A program made the position numbers and the translations under genes. 64,000 bases of DNA from Coenobita brevimanus (taxonomy: Eukaryota; Arthropoda; Malacostraca; Decapoda; Coenobitidae), in NCBI GenBank assembly GCA_032717465.1, contig CM064655.1, forward strand, positions 17,511,902 to 17,575,901, written 5' to 3'. Below are positions 20,080 through 31,227 of the stretch, piece by piece; position 1 is the first letter of the stretch; each line of letters begins with the position of its first letter. The notes beneath the pieces are model-generated. The model searched no databases, was not told the DNA's origin, and worked only from the letters and a program-made list of their open reading frames with translations.

Positions 20080-22939
20080 GTAGGAGAGAAGAGGGTATTA
20101 ATAATGTCAAAAATAATTTGAAGGTGATATATACTAATGTTGATGGTTTCATATCGACAAGGATCGAAATTAATGATTTCTTGAGAGAACATGAAGCTGA
20201 TGTCATGTGCTTTGTAGAGACCAAATTAAGAGAAGATATTGATGTTCATTTGGGAGATGGTAAATACAAACTGTGGAGAAAAGACAGAAAAGAAAAAAGG
20301 GAGGAGTGATGATAGTGAAGAACAACATAAATGTAGATACTGTGGAAATGGGAGAAGGCAGGGCTGAAGTGATATATATGAAATTAGAAACTGGAGAGAA
20401 TGTTAAGAGAGATATGGCGGTAGTGTATGTTCCCCCAAAGACGAGAGCATGGAAGGATGACGAATACCATGAGATGTTGTCAGATATGGCTAGCTACTTG
20501 CAAAAAATAATTGAGAAAAGCAATAATATAATTTTGGTGGGTGACTTTAATTGTAAAGAGGTGAACTGGGAGGAATGGTACTCGGGAGGTGGCGAGGATT
20601 CGTGGGGTACTATGTTATTAAATATAATAATGAATAATGTGATGACGCAGTGGGTCAAAGAAGAGACACGGTTTCGAGGTGAGGACACACCAGCAAGGTT
20701 AGATTTACTGTTCACCAAAGAACCTGATGTAATAGAATCATTGGAATATCTCTGTCCTTTGGGAAAAAGTGATCACGTGGTCATTGAGTTCCAGATGTTA
20801 ATAGGAAACGTCGAGCCAAGAGACGAGCTTCATAGACAGGGAAGATACAACTTTGGCAAAGTAAATTTTACAGGATTGAGAAACTTTTTTGAAAATGCGG
20901 ATTGGAGAAAATTCAGAGAAACAAGAGAGATACAGAGGAAGTGGGATATCTTTCTAGACCTCTATAATTTGGGAGTGGAAAAATTTGTACCATGAGTAAG
21001 AGGGAAAGAAAACAGGAAAAAGGAGTGGTTTTATAGAAGGTGTATGATAGCCAAAAAAGAGAGAGATAAGGCGTGGAACAATTGGAGAAAGAGAGGTAAC
21101 GACAGAACAAAGGAAGAATATAAAAGAACAAGAAACGAGTACACAAGAATACGTAGGGAAGAAGAAAGGAATTTTGAAAAAGGTATAATTGACAAATGCA
21201 AGGATGAACCCAAACTGTTTTATAGATTTGTTAATGGCAAACTGAAACAAAAGGAAGGAATCACCAAGCTGAAAGTAGATGGAGAGGTCTTTAATGATGC
21301 GGCAATGCAAGCAGAAATAATGAACAAACGTTTCCAGTCAGTTTTCACTAAAGAAAAGGAGCTTGTGGAAGGGGAGGGAGTGATTAGAAATGTTCCGGTG
21401 ATGAAAGATATAAAAGTGGAGGTGCAGGAAGTGTATAAATTACTGGAAACTCAAGATGTAAGGAAAGCCCCAGGACCTGATGGAATTTCTAATTGGGTAC
21501 TGAAGGAATGCAGAGAACAACTGGCGGATAAAATTCACAGCTTAATTGTATGCTCACTGGAAGAGGGGAAAGTGCCAAAAGAATGGAAGAGGGCAAATGT
21601 GGTACCAATTTACAAGGGAGGAAACAGGGAAGAACCCCTGAATTATAGACCAGTGTCTCTAACCAGCATGGTCGCAAAATTGTGTGAGAGAATCCTGAAA
21701 GACAGATGGATAAAATATCTGGAAGAGATGAATATTTTGGCTGAATGTCAGTTTGGATTCAGAAGTGGAAGGTCATGTGTTTCAAACTTGTTGAGATTTT
21801 ACTCAAGAGCGATTGATGTGGTACAGGAGGGAGATGGTTGGGTGGATTGTGTGTACTTAGACTTAGAGAAGGCCTTTGACAAGGTACCTCATAAGAGACT
21901 AATGTGGAAACTAGAATATATAGGAGGACTAAAGGGGAAACTTCTGGAATGGATGAGAGACTTTTTGAGAGACAGACAAATGAGGACAGTAATAAAGGAA
22001 AAGATGTCTGGATGGAGGGAAGTAACAAGTGGAGTCCCTCAAGGCTCAGTGTTGGCGCCAGTAATGTTCCTGATTTATGTAAATGATATGGTAGATGGAG
22101 TGAACAGTTATGCGAGTCTGTTTGCTGATGATGTAAAGATCTTGAGGAAGATAGAGGTTGAGGAGGATTGTAAAATACTGCAGGAGGATTTGGATAGGAT
22201 ACACAATTGGAGCCGGACATGGGAAATGAAATTTAATGTAAAGAAATGTAAAATATTGGAAATGGGTAAAAGTACCAGGAGACCATCACTGAATTATTTT
22301 TTGGGTAATGAATTAATCACAAAAAGGAGAGAAGGGAAAGATTTGGGAGTGCTGGTCCAAGATAGTTTGTCACCAGAAAAGCACATTAACAAGATAGTTG
22401 GAGAGACTTATAAGCTCTTGACTAACATAAGAGTAGCATTTCATTATATGGATGAGGAAATGATGAAAAAATTGATAGTGGCCATGATCCGCCCCAGGTT
22501 AGAATATGCAGCGGTAGTGTGGTCCCCACACAAAAAGAAAGATATAAACAAGATTGAGAGAATACAAAGAACAGCAACCAAGATGGTCCCCAGTCTGACA
22601 GACCTGTCATACAGAGAGAGGCTGGAAAAACTGGATTTGCCTTCGTTAGAGGAAAGGAGAAAGAGGGGAGACATGATTGCGGTGTTCAGGACCATGGTGG
22701 GAGTAGATAAAATTGACAAAGAAGATCTGTTTGTATGGGATAAGAGAGCAACAAGAGGACATGGAATGAAATTGAAAAAGTCAAGCTGCTTGAAGGATAT
22801 CAAGAAATATAGCTTTCCTTACAGAAGTATAGACTTATGGAACAGCCTGGACAAAGAGATCGTCCAGTCTAAAAACTTAAACGAGTTTAAAGTTAAATTC
22901 GACTTATTGAGAAACAGCGACGGAAACCCACGAGCATAG
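20080..22939 (+). pseudogene. LINE-A ORF2, endonuclease-reverse transcriptase, two lesions
   Basis: The endonuclease starts NLKVIYTNVDGFIS (about 20110). It has VETKL, ILVGDFN (20530-20560), LDLLFTKEPD and GKSDHVVIE, the E, GDFN and SDH catalytic motifs of AP-type LINE endonucleases. The frame shifts near 20300 in an A-rich run. It continues to FVP and a TGA at 20993, then runs open in the same frame to 22939. The RT has RKAPGPDGISNWVL, YRPVSLTS, DLEKAFDKVPHKRL, SGVPQGSVLAPVMF and FADDVKIL (active site about 22117-22137). The C-terminus ends NSDGNPRA. CR1-like on the layout and on the short 3' UTR. Confidence 0.88.
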
Positions 22940-22977
22940 TACATTCCGTGTATATCACAATTAGGTATATTCTTAAA

Positions 22978-23154
22978 TATTTGGAACGACTTAGACAAAG
23001 AGGTGGTGCATGAGAAAAACATTCATGTGTGTAAAGGTAAACTTGATAAATGTGGATATGGAGACAGGACAACACGAGCATTGCTCAATTCCTGTATACA
23101 GTACTACAAATAGGTAAATACAAATAGGTAAATACACACACACACACACACACA
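22978..23154 (+). mobile_element. LINE-B 3' end, downstream copy, (AC)n tail
   Basis: It begins with tattcttaaatatttggaac, reading IWNDLDKEVVHEKNIH, then KLDKCGYGDRTTRALLNSC, followed by aataggtaaatac twice and (AC)n at 23133-23154. It is nearly identical to 19104-19222 and homologous to the last 40 residues of LINE-A ORF2 (KEIVQSKNLNEFKVK), so B is a sister family. It directly abuts the end of LINE-A on one side and, through (AC)n, the start of LINE-C on the other. Confidence 0.75.
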
Positions 23155-23430
23155 TGGAGGAGACCAGACGCATGCCGACATCGCTCCCTACACGGCCAAC
23201 TTGGCCAGAGGCGTTTACCTAAATTTGTATCCTTATATGAGTCAAGCTCTGTACCAGGTTAGACCAAATGGTGTTCTAATATAAAAAAGAAAAGAAGTTT
23301 TAAAGCAAGACTTGTTCAAACAGAAAAGAAAACAAATTAGAGTAAGAATGTGCACAGTCAGCTGATCGTTGTTTAGTCTACAATCTGCCCCAGGGAATGT
23401 ACGTACCATATGTGCTTTTAGTACTGCAAC

Positions 23431-24443
23431 ATGAACACATACTTTAGTAAAGCAAATTTGGAAAAGAAAAGGGATAAAGGTAGAAAGCAGGATGATGATT
23501 TCCACCAATAACTGGTTGAAATGGAGACTCATTACAAACTGGTTGAACGTGTACACAGGCTTGAGACTGCTTTTCAAAATGAGATTGATGAAATTAAGAA
23601 ACAGATTCACTTGCAAAAGGAAGAAATAGAAAAATTAGGAGAGGAAATCAACAAGAAAGACATAACCATAAGTGAGCTAACAGTTAAAGTGGGTACACTT
23701 GGAGGAAAATTAATGAAATGGCAAGTGCAGTAGTCAACCACGAGAGTATTATGGAAGAGTTCAAAAATGATACAGAGACAATTAGGCAAGTAAGCAGTCT
23801 GATAGATCAGAGCAGTGATATTGAGGAGAAGATAACACAGGTGAATGAAGCTGTGCAAAGCTACAAAAATGATGTGGAAACCACATATGCTGAAATGGTG
23901 ATAGTAAAGAAAGCCTTAGAAACAAGGGTGGAAGAAAAAAGCATTAAAAAGGAAGTGAAAAGAATAATCCAAAACAATCCAAAGTTAGTCAGAGATTCAG
24001 TAGACATCAACAAATCTATAGTAATCACTGGTATAGAAGAGGAAGAAGTAAAAAACAAGATCTCAAGAGACAAAAAGAAGATGGCAAATGTAATGGGCAT
24101 ATTGAAAGAAGTATCAGAGGAAATCTGTAGTAAAGACAAAGAGGAACACAAAAGGTTAGGGAAATACGAGAAAAGTAAGTCAAGACCCCTAAAGGTAACC
24201 TTCCAGAGTGTAAACACTGTGAAGGGGATACTAAAAAATGCAAGGAATCTTATGGAAAAAGAGGAGTTCAAAAATGTATGGATAAAAAGATGCCTAACAC
24301 AAGAGGAACTGGAATTACTGAAAGAGAAGAGGGAGGAAGCAAAAACAAAAAATGAGGGAAGATCAGAGGAGGAGAAGAATACATTTTTTTACAAAATAAT
24401 TGGATTGCAGGTACGAAAGTGGTACATAAACAGGAGGGAATAA
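23431..24443 (+). pseudogene. LINE-C ORF1, copy 1, frame-broken
   Basis: The first ATG (about 23431) gives MNTYFSKANLEKKRDK, but an early TAA after FHQ and a further stop at 23733 interrupt it; from 23718 the frame is open to 24443. The N-terminal coiled coil (RVHRLETAFQNEIDEIKKQ) is followed by SIVITGIEEEE, RPLKVTF and the FFYKIIGLQVRKWY end. Copy 2 on the other strand has the same protein uninterrupted, which shows where copy 1 is damaged. Confidence 0.82.
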
Positions 24444-24492
24444 AAAGGAGGAAGGTAGTAGAACCAAAACAAGACAAGTGTATATAAACAAG

Positions 24493-27400
24493 ATGATTAA
24501 GTTGATGTACTCAAATGTGGATGGATGGTATCTAAATTACTAGAGATGAATGATTATGTCAGAGAAAATGAACCACATATAATATGCCTAACTGAAACAA
24601 AATTAACACCAAGGATATCGATTGACATCCTGAAACTTAGAGGAATATAATATATGGAGAGGAGATAGGAACTTTAAAAAAGGAGGAGGAATTATAATAT
24701 TAACTGAGAAAAATCTAAAAGTCAAAGAAATAGAATTAGATATACCCTCACAAGTAGAACTGATTGCAGTAGAGATCAATACATCTGAAGGGAAAGTAAC
24801 TGTAGCCAGTTTGTACATGCCACCCAGATCAAACACATGGGAAAGAGACGAATATGAGGACCTGGCGGAGAGTACAATTCAGAGTTTAAGAGCATTACTA
24901 CATAAAGTGGAAGAGAAATCGAAAAGAATTATACTAACTGGTGATTTTAATACAAACATGAATTGGAATACTCTAGATATAATAAGCCAAGAAAGCTGTT
25001 GGGACCAAAAGCTCCTGGATCTCGTGCAAGAGTTTTTCCTAACGCAACATGTAAGGGAAAGCACCAGAAAAAAAGGACTAGATGTACCCTCAATGCTAGA
25101 TCTCATATTTACTAGGCAAGAAAATGATATTGACAATTTAATATATCACCCTCCATTCGGCAAAAACGACCATGCAGTACTAAATTGCAACTTCAGGATT
25201 GCATATGACATAGACAGCAGCAATGAAAGTTACAAAAAGAGCCTAAACTATAAAAAGGGAAAGTATCATGACCTAAAGAAGTACTTCTTAGAAATTGCTT
25301 GGGAAAAGGAGCTTAGAGGACTAGATTTAAATGCTATATATGGAAAATTCTGTGAACTTTATGAAATAGGAGTCCAGAATTACATCCCACATCACAAAGA
25401 AGCAGAAAAGAAAAGAAAGGAATGGTTCAATACAGAATGTAAAAAATCAAAAGAAAAAAGAGATTTGTTGTGGAATAGATACAGAAGACACAATAGTGAA
25501 AGGGCATATAATAATTACAAACAGGCAAGAAACGATTATACAAGAATAAGGAGGGAAGCACAAAAACAGTTTGAGGAGGATATAAATAAAAGTAGTGATC
25601 AACCAAAGCTATTTTACAGCTACATCACAAGCAAAACCAAAGTAAAAGATAAAATACAATCCATTACGGATGATGGAATCACCTATACACAAGAGAAAGA
25701 TATTTGTGAAGCACCAAACAAGAAATTCCAATCAGGTTTTACAGAGGAAAAAAATTTTGAGAGGGATTATGTGGAACATGCATGCCCACACATACTACCA
25801 GATATACAAACATCAGAAAAAGAAATACAGGAGGAGCTAAGTAAATTAGACAAAGGAAAAGCAAATGGTCCTGATGAAATTTCATGTTGGGTGCTATGTG
25901 AATGTGCAAAGGAGTTAAGTACACCATTATTTTTAATTTTCAAGAAATCCTTGAGTCAAGGTAAATTACCTGATATTTGGAAGAAAGCAAACATTGTTCC
26001 CTTATTCAAGAAAGGGAATAGACAAAATCCACTTAACTACCAACCAGTATCAATAACCATTGTTGTAAGCAAGGTATTAGAAAAGCTTATAAGGAAAGCT
26101 TGGGTAAATCATCTAGAAGAACACAATATGATAACAGAAAGACAGTTTGGTTTCAGAAAAGGAAAATCATGTGTTACTAATCTGTTGAGCTACTATGACA
26201 GAGTAACAGACACAATACAGGAAAGAGAAGGATGGGTGGACAGTATTCATTTAGATTTCAAGAAAGCATTTGACACAGTACCACACCAAAGACTTTTATG
26301 GAAACTGTACCATCAAGGAGGAATTTGAGGCAAACTGTATTGTTGGATGCAAGATTTTCTCTATCTATCTATCTATCTATTGCCAGACGCCTCAATCCCG
26401 TTTGGGGTGGCCACAAACAAATCGCCTCCAAGTCGCCCTGTCCCCCGCCATTTCACTACCCTGCTCCCAACTCACACCCCCCTCTCTCATATACCTCTCC
26501 ACCCCATCCCTCCATCTCATCCTCGGCCTCCCCCTCCCTCTTCCCCCCCTCCACCTCACTCACATACACTCTCATCGTCAGTCTTTCACCCTCCATCCTC
26601 TCCACATGGCCAAACCACCTCAATGTGTTCCTCATAACGCTTCCTATCACATCCACATCCACACCACAACGCTCCTTTATATCCTCATTCGTCAGCCTGT
26701 CTCTCCACGTGACTCCACAGGCTCCTCTTAAATAACTCATGAAAAGAAAAATGAGAACAGTACTAAGGGGAAATTACTCATCATGGAAAGAAGTGACTAG
26801 TGGAGTACCACAGGGCTCAGTGCTGGGACCAATCATGTTTTTAGTGTATATAAATGATATAGACAGTAACACTGGAAATGAAAGCTATCTAAATATGTTT
26901 GCAGATGATGCAAAAATACAAAGGAGAATTACTAACACAGATTTTTGTAAAGAGCTACAAGAAGAATTAAATAAACTTCATGAATGGAGTAATACATGGC
27001 AAATGGAATTCAATGTGGACAAGTGTCATGTAATCAAGTTTGGTAAAAGTGGAAAAAGACCTGATTGGGATTATATGTTAGGAAATAAAACCCTACACAC
27101 ATCAGAAAGAGAGAAGGACCTAGGTGTGATTGTCAATAACAGACTATCTCCGGCTGACCACATCAGTGAGAAGGTACAGAACATGTATACACTGCTTGCC
27201 AATAAGAGAATAGCGTTTACATACATAAATGAAGACATGCTAAAAAAGATAATAACATCATTCATCAGACCAACCCTGGAGTATGCATCAGTAGTCTGGA
27301 GTCCTCATCTCAAAAAACACATAGACAAGATTGAAAAAGTTCAAAGGGCCGCTACAAGATGGGTACCAAGCTTAAGGGATCTAAGCTATGAAGAAAGACT

Positions 27401-27716
27401 AAATAAACTGAATCTACCAACACTGCAGGAGAGAAGGAAAAGAGGTGACATGATTATGCTATATAAATGCATATCAGGGAAGGAGAAAATAGACATAAAT
27501 GATTACTTAACATATGGGGAAGCATCAGCAAGAGGACACTGGAAAAAACTGCATAAAAAGAGAGGTGATAAAGACGTAAGGAAATTTAGTTTCCCAAATA
27601 GAGCAATTGATCAGTGGAATGCACTACTGAATGAAATAGTGTGTGCCAAAACAATTCACAAATTTAAGGATATGTACGATAGATATGGTTTAAGACACAG
27701 GACAGTACGAGCTTGA
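24493..27716 (+). pseudogene. LINE-C ORF2, copy 1, endonuclease-RT split by LINE-D
   Basis: Starts MIKLMYSNVDG; a one-base loss follows at once. The endonuclease has LTETKLTPR, ILTGDFNTNMNW (about 24937-24960), SMLDLIFTRQENDID and GKNDHAVLN, in which the usual S of the SDH motif is N. The RT has KANGPDEISCWVL, YQPVSITI, DFKKAFDTVPHQRL, then a stop and the inserted LINE-D (26356-26735). It resumes with SGVPQGSVLGPIMF and FADDAKIQ (about 26898-26920) and ends at HRTVRA (27716). The parts match copy 2 closely. The enzyme is not functional here. Confidence 0.88.
26356..26735 (-). mobile_element. LINE-D 3' end nested in LINE-C
   Basis: On the minus strand this reads MSYLRGACGVTWRDR, then TLRWFGHVERMEGERL and ggggtggccac...gattgaggcgtctggcaa, and ends with five ATAG units (written ctat at 26359-26380). 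It is the last 380 bp of the family seen at 7595-8323. LINE-C reads ...MQDFL up to 26355 and continues KRKMRTVLRGN after 26739. The uninterrupted copy 2 (about 29310-29350) shows the empty site. The target duplication is at most 2-3 bp (ct or ctc). Confidence 0.88.
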
Positions 27717-27747
27717 CTCATTCCTGTAAAGATACAATTAGGTAAGA

Positions 27748-27795
27748 ACACACACACACACACACGCACACGCACACACACGCGCGCACACACAC
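27748..27795. repeat. (CA)n with CG interruptions, tail of LINE-C copy 1
   Basis: About 24 dinucleotide units, mostly AC with a few GC, directly follow the LINE-C terminus ggtaaga. Confidence 0.95.
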
Positions 27796-28302
27796 TTCGG
27801 CATTGGATGGTCTGGCACCTGTCTTAATGCGGACAAAATTATGAGAGGGCACTTGAAATTCCCGTGCCTGCCAGACTAGTTTACCAGGTTGCCATAGATA
27901 GTGTTGAGTGTAGTGTATGCTCACTTGGATTGCATTGCTTACACTGCATGTCTTCGTGGTGATCCCTATATAATGTCTGATTCTTAACTCATTTTACTTA
28001 CATTTTACCCTAGCTATGACTACAAAGAAAGTTGGAAGTGTCAGTGGTGGTGTTAAGCATAAATACCTGTTTCAGTACAGTAAAACTGTCTTGACTGTGT
28101 GTGGTTAACTGGTCCACCAAACTACTGCATTGACAAAATGCCTCAGAACCAGATAAAGCAATAAATGAGATTCAGGATCCAAATGTATACACTCACTTTT
28201 CATGTCGAATAGGCAAATACTAACCCCTAAACCGAGTGGAGGGAGGGACTGCTGGATCAGCAGTGTTTACACTGATTCTGCTACTTTCGATTGTGAACCA
28301 GA
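27796..28302. other. spacer between the two inverted LINE-C copies
   Basis: Single-copy looking AT-rich DNA. At 28016 an ATG opens MTTKKVGSVSGGVKHKYL, vaguely like Tigger/jerky N-termini, but it stops soon and has no matching TIRs. No exon was recognised. Confidence 0.35.
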
Positions 28303-28319
28303 TGTGTGTGTGTGTGTGT
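28303..28319. repeat. (TG)n, tail of LINE-C copy 2
   Basis: Eight TG units directly beside the 3' terminus of the minus-strand LINE-C; read on the element's sense strand this is an (AC)n tail after ggtaagaa. Confidence 0.9.
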
Positions 28320-28350
28320 TCTTACCTAATTGTATCTTCACAGGAATGAG

Positions 28351-31195
28351 TCAAGCTCGTACTGTCCCCTGTCTTAAACCATATTTATCGTACATATCCT
28401 TAAATTTGTGAATTGTTTTGGCACACACTATTTCATTCGGTAGTGCATTCCATTGATCAATTGCTCTGTTTGGGAAACTGAATTTCCTTACGTCTTTATC
28501 ACCTCTCTTCTTATGCAGTTTTTTGCAGTGTCCTCTTGCTGATGCTTCTCCATATGTTAAGTAATCATTTATGTCTATTTTCTCCTTTCCTGATATGCAC
28601 TTATATAGCATTATCATGTCACCTCTTTTCCTTCTCTCCTGTAGTGTTGGTAGATTCAGTTTATTTAGTCTTTCTTCGTAGCTTAGGTCCCTTAAGCTTG
28701 GTATCCATCTTGTAGCGGCCCTTTGAACTTTTTCAATCTTGTCTATGTGCTTTTTGAGATGAGGACTCCAGACTACTGATGCATATTCCAGGGTTGGTCT
28801 AATGAATGATGTTGTTATCCTTCTTAGCATGTCTTCATTTATGTATGTGAATGCTATTCTCATATTTGCAAGCAATGTATACATGTTCCGTACCTTCTCG
28901 CTGATGTGGTCAGCCGGAGATAGTCTGTTATTGATAATCACACTTAGGTCTTTCTCTCTTTCTGATGTGTATAGGGTTTTATTTCCTAACTTATAATCCC
29001 AATCAGGTCTTTTTCCACTTTTACCAAACTTGATTACATGACACTTGTCCACATTGAATTCCATTTGCCATGTACTACTCCATTCATGAAGTTTATTTAA
29101 TTCTTCTTGTAGCTCCCTACAAGAGTCTGTGCTAGTAATTCTCCTTTGTATTTTTGCATCATCTGCAAACATATTCAGATAGCTCTCATTTCCAGTGTTA
29201 CTGTTTATATCATTTATGTACACTAAAAACATGATTGGTGCCAGCACCGAACCCTGTGGTACTCCACTAGTCGCTTCTTTCCATGATGAGTAGTTTCCTC
29301 TTAGTACTGTCCTCATTTCTCTTTTTATGAGAAAGTCTTGCATCCAACAAAACAGTTTGCCTCGAATTCCTCCTTGATGGTACAGCTTCCATAAAAGTCT
29401 TTGGTGTGGTACTGTGTCAAATGCTTTCTTGAAATCTAAATAGATACTGTCCACCCATCCTTCCCTTTCTGTATTGTGTTTGTTACTCTGTCATTGTAAC
29501 TCAACAAATTAGTAACACATGATTTTCCTTTTCTGAAACCAAACTGTCTTTCTGTTATCATACTGTGTTCTTCTAGATGATTTACCCAAGCTTTTCTTAT
29601 AAGTTTTTCTAATACCTTGCTTACAACACTGGTCAGTGATACTGGTCGGTAGTTGAGAGGATTTTGTCTATTTCCTTTCTTGAATAAGGGGACTATATTT
29701 GCTTTTTTCCAAATATCAGGTAGTTTCCCTTGACTCAAGGATTTCTTGAAAATTAAAAATAATGGTTTACTTAACTCCTTTGCACATTCTTGTAACACCC
29801 AACATGAAATTTCATCAGGACCACTTGCTTTTCCTCTGTCTAATCTACTTAACTCCTCCTGTATTACTTTTTCTGCTATTTATATATCTGGTAGTATGTG
29901 TGGACATGCGTGTTCCACATAGTCCCTCTCAAAATTTTTTTCTTCTGTAAAAACTAATTTGAAATTCTTATTTAGTGCTTCACAAATATCTTTCTCTTGT
30001 GTATAAGTGATTCCCTCGTCCGTAATGGATTGTATTATATCTTTTACTTTGGTTTTGCTTCTGATATAGCTGTAAAACAGCTTTGGTTGATCACTACTTT
30101 TATTTATTATATCCTCCTCAAACTGTTTTTGGGCTTCCCTCCTTATTCTTGTATAGTCGTTTCTTGCCTGTTTGTAATTATTATACGCCCTTTCACTATT
30201 GTGTCTTCTGTATCTATTCCACAACAAATCTCTTCTTTCTTTTGATTTTTTACATTCTGTATTGAACTATTTCTGTATTTTCTTATCTGCTTCTTTGTGC
30301 TGTGGGATGTACTTCTGGACTCCTATTTCATAAAATTCACAAAATTTGTTATATACAGCATTTAAATCTTGTCCTCTAAGCTCATTTTCCCAATTAACTT
30401 CTAAGAAATACTTCTTTAGGTCTTGATAATTTCCCTTTTTATAGTTTAGGCTCTTTTTGTAACTGTCATTGCTGTTTACTATGTCATATGCTATCCTGAA
30501 GTTATAATTTAGTACTGCATGATCGCTTTTGCCGAGTGGAGGGTGATATATTAAACTGTCAATGTCATTTTCTTGCCTAGTAAATATTAGATCTAGCACT
30601 GAAGGTACATCAAGTCCTCTTTTTCTAGTGGTTTCCCTCACATGTTGCATTAAGAAAAACTCTTGTACAAGATCCAGGAGCTTTTGGTCCCAACAGCTTT
30701 CTTGGCTATTTATATCTAGAGTATTCCAATTTATATTTGTATTGAAGTCCCCAGTTAGTATAATTCTTTCCGATTTCTCTTCCATTTTATGTAGCAAAGA
30801 TCTTATACTCTGAATTGTACTATCTGCCAGGTCCTCATATTCGTCTCTTTCCCATGTGTTTGATCTGGGTGGCATGTACAAATTGGCTACAATTACTTTA
30901 CCTTCAGATGTGTCAATCTCTACTGCAATCAGTTCTACTTGTGATGGTATATCTAGGTTTATTTCCTTGACTTTTAGATTTTTCTTAGTTAATATTATAA
31001 TTCCTCCTCCTTTTTTTAAATTTCTGTCTCTTCTCCATATATTGTATTCCTCTAAGTTTAGTATGTCATTGGATATCCTTGGTGTTAATTTTGTCTCAGG
31101 CATATTATTTGTGGTTCATTTTCTCTGACATAATCATTCATCTCTAGTAATTTAGATACCATTCCATCCACATTTGAGTACATCAACTTTATCAT
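28351..31195 (-). pseudogene. LINE-C ORF2, copy 2, endonuclease-RT with few lesions
   Basis: Starts MIKLMYSNVDGMVSKLLEM at about 31195. A frameshift follows near 31095 (ICL, then ETKLTPRIS). The endonuclease has LTGDFNTNINW, SVLDLIFTRQENDID and GKSDHAVLN. A stop at 30267 follows KKIQK, and another interrupts near 29880. The RT runs GPDEISCWVLQECAKEL, YRPVSLTS, a frameshift near 29450, DFKKAFDTVPHQRL, SGVPQGSVLAPIMF and FADDAKIQ, to GLRQGTVRA at 28351. The order is identical to copy 1 without the LINE-D insert. CR1-like. Confidence 0.9.
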
Positions 31196-31227
31196 CTTGT
31201 TTATATACTTGCCATGACATGGTTCTA

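Larger units (their letters stand above)
19263..22977 (+). mobile_element. LINE-A, CR1-like, nearly full length
   Basis: Starts directly after (AC)n at 19262 and ends with the shared LINE terminus cacaattaggta at about 22966-22977. It has two coding regions: ORF1 (19333-20013) with a coiled coil, and ORF2 with endonuclease and RT (about 20080-22939). Only one frameshift (near 20300) and one in-frame TGA (20993-20995) break ORF2, so the copy is recent. It lies in sense orientation in the last intron of the Rho-GAP gene and is bracketed by the two LINE-B ends. Confidence 0.85.
23155..27747 (+). mobile_element. LINE-C, copy 1 (+ strand), CR1-like, split by LINE-D
   Basis: It starts after (AC)n with a 5' UTR containing acggccaacttggccagagg and gagtcaagctctgtaccagg, sequences also present at the start of copy 2 (reverse complement of 32430-32500). 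It ends caattaggtaagaac followed by (AC)n and (GC/AC) units (27748-27795). It contains ORF1, ORF2 and a 380-bp LINE-D fragment inserted in minus orientation at 26356-26735. Stops and one-base indels inactivate it. It forms a large inverted repeat with 28320-32540. Confidence 0.88.

Noticed and set aside
21489..22803. Antisense open frames across LINE-A ORF2
   Set aside because: Shadow frames of a purine-rich coding strand; they contain no domain, and the sense frame has all RT motifs.
28016..28110. Short ATG frame like a Tigger/jerky N-terminus between the LINE-C copies
   Set aside because: Only about 18 residues of weak likeness, a stop soon after, and no terminal repeats.
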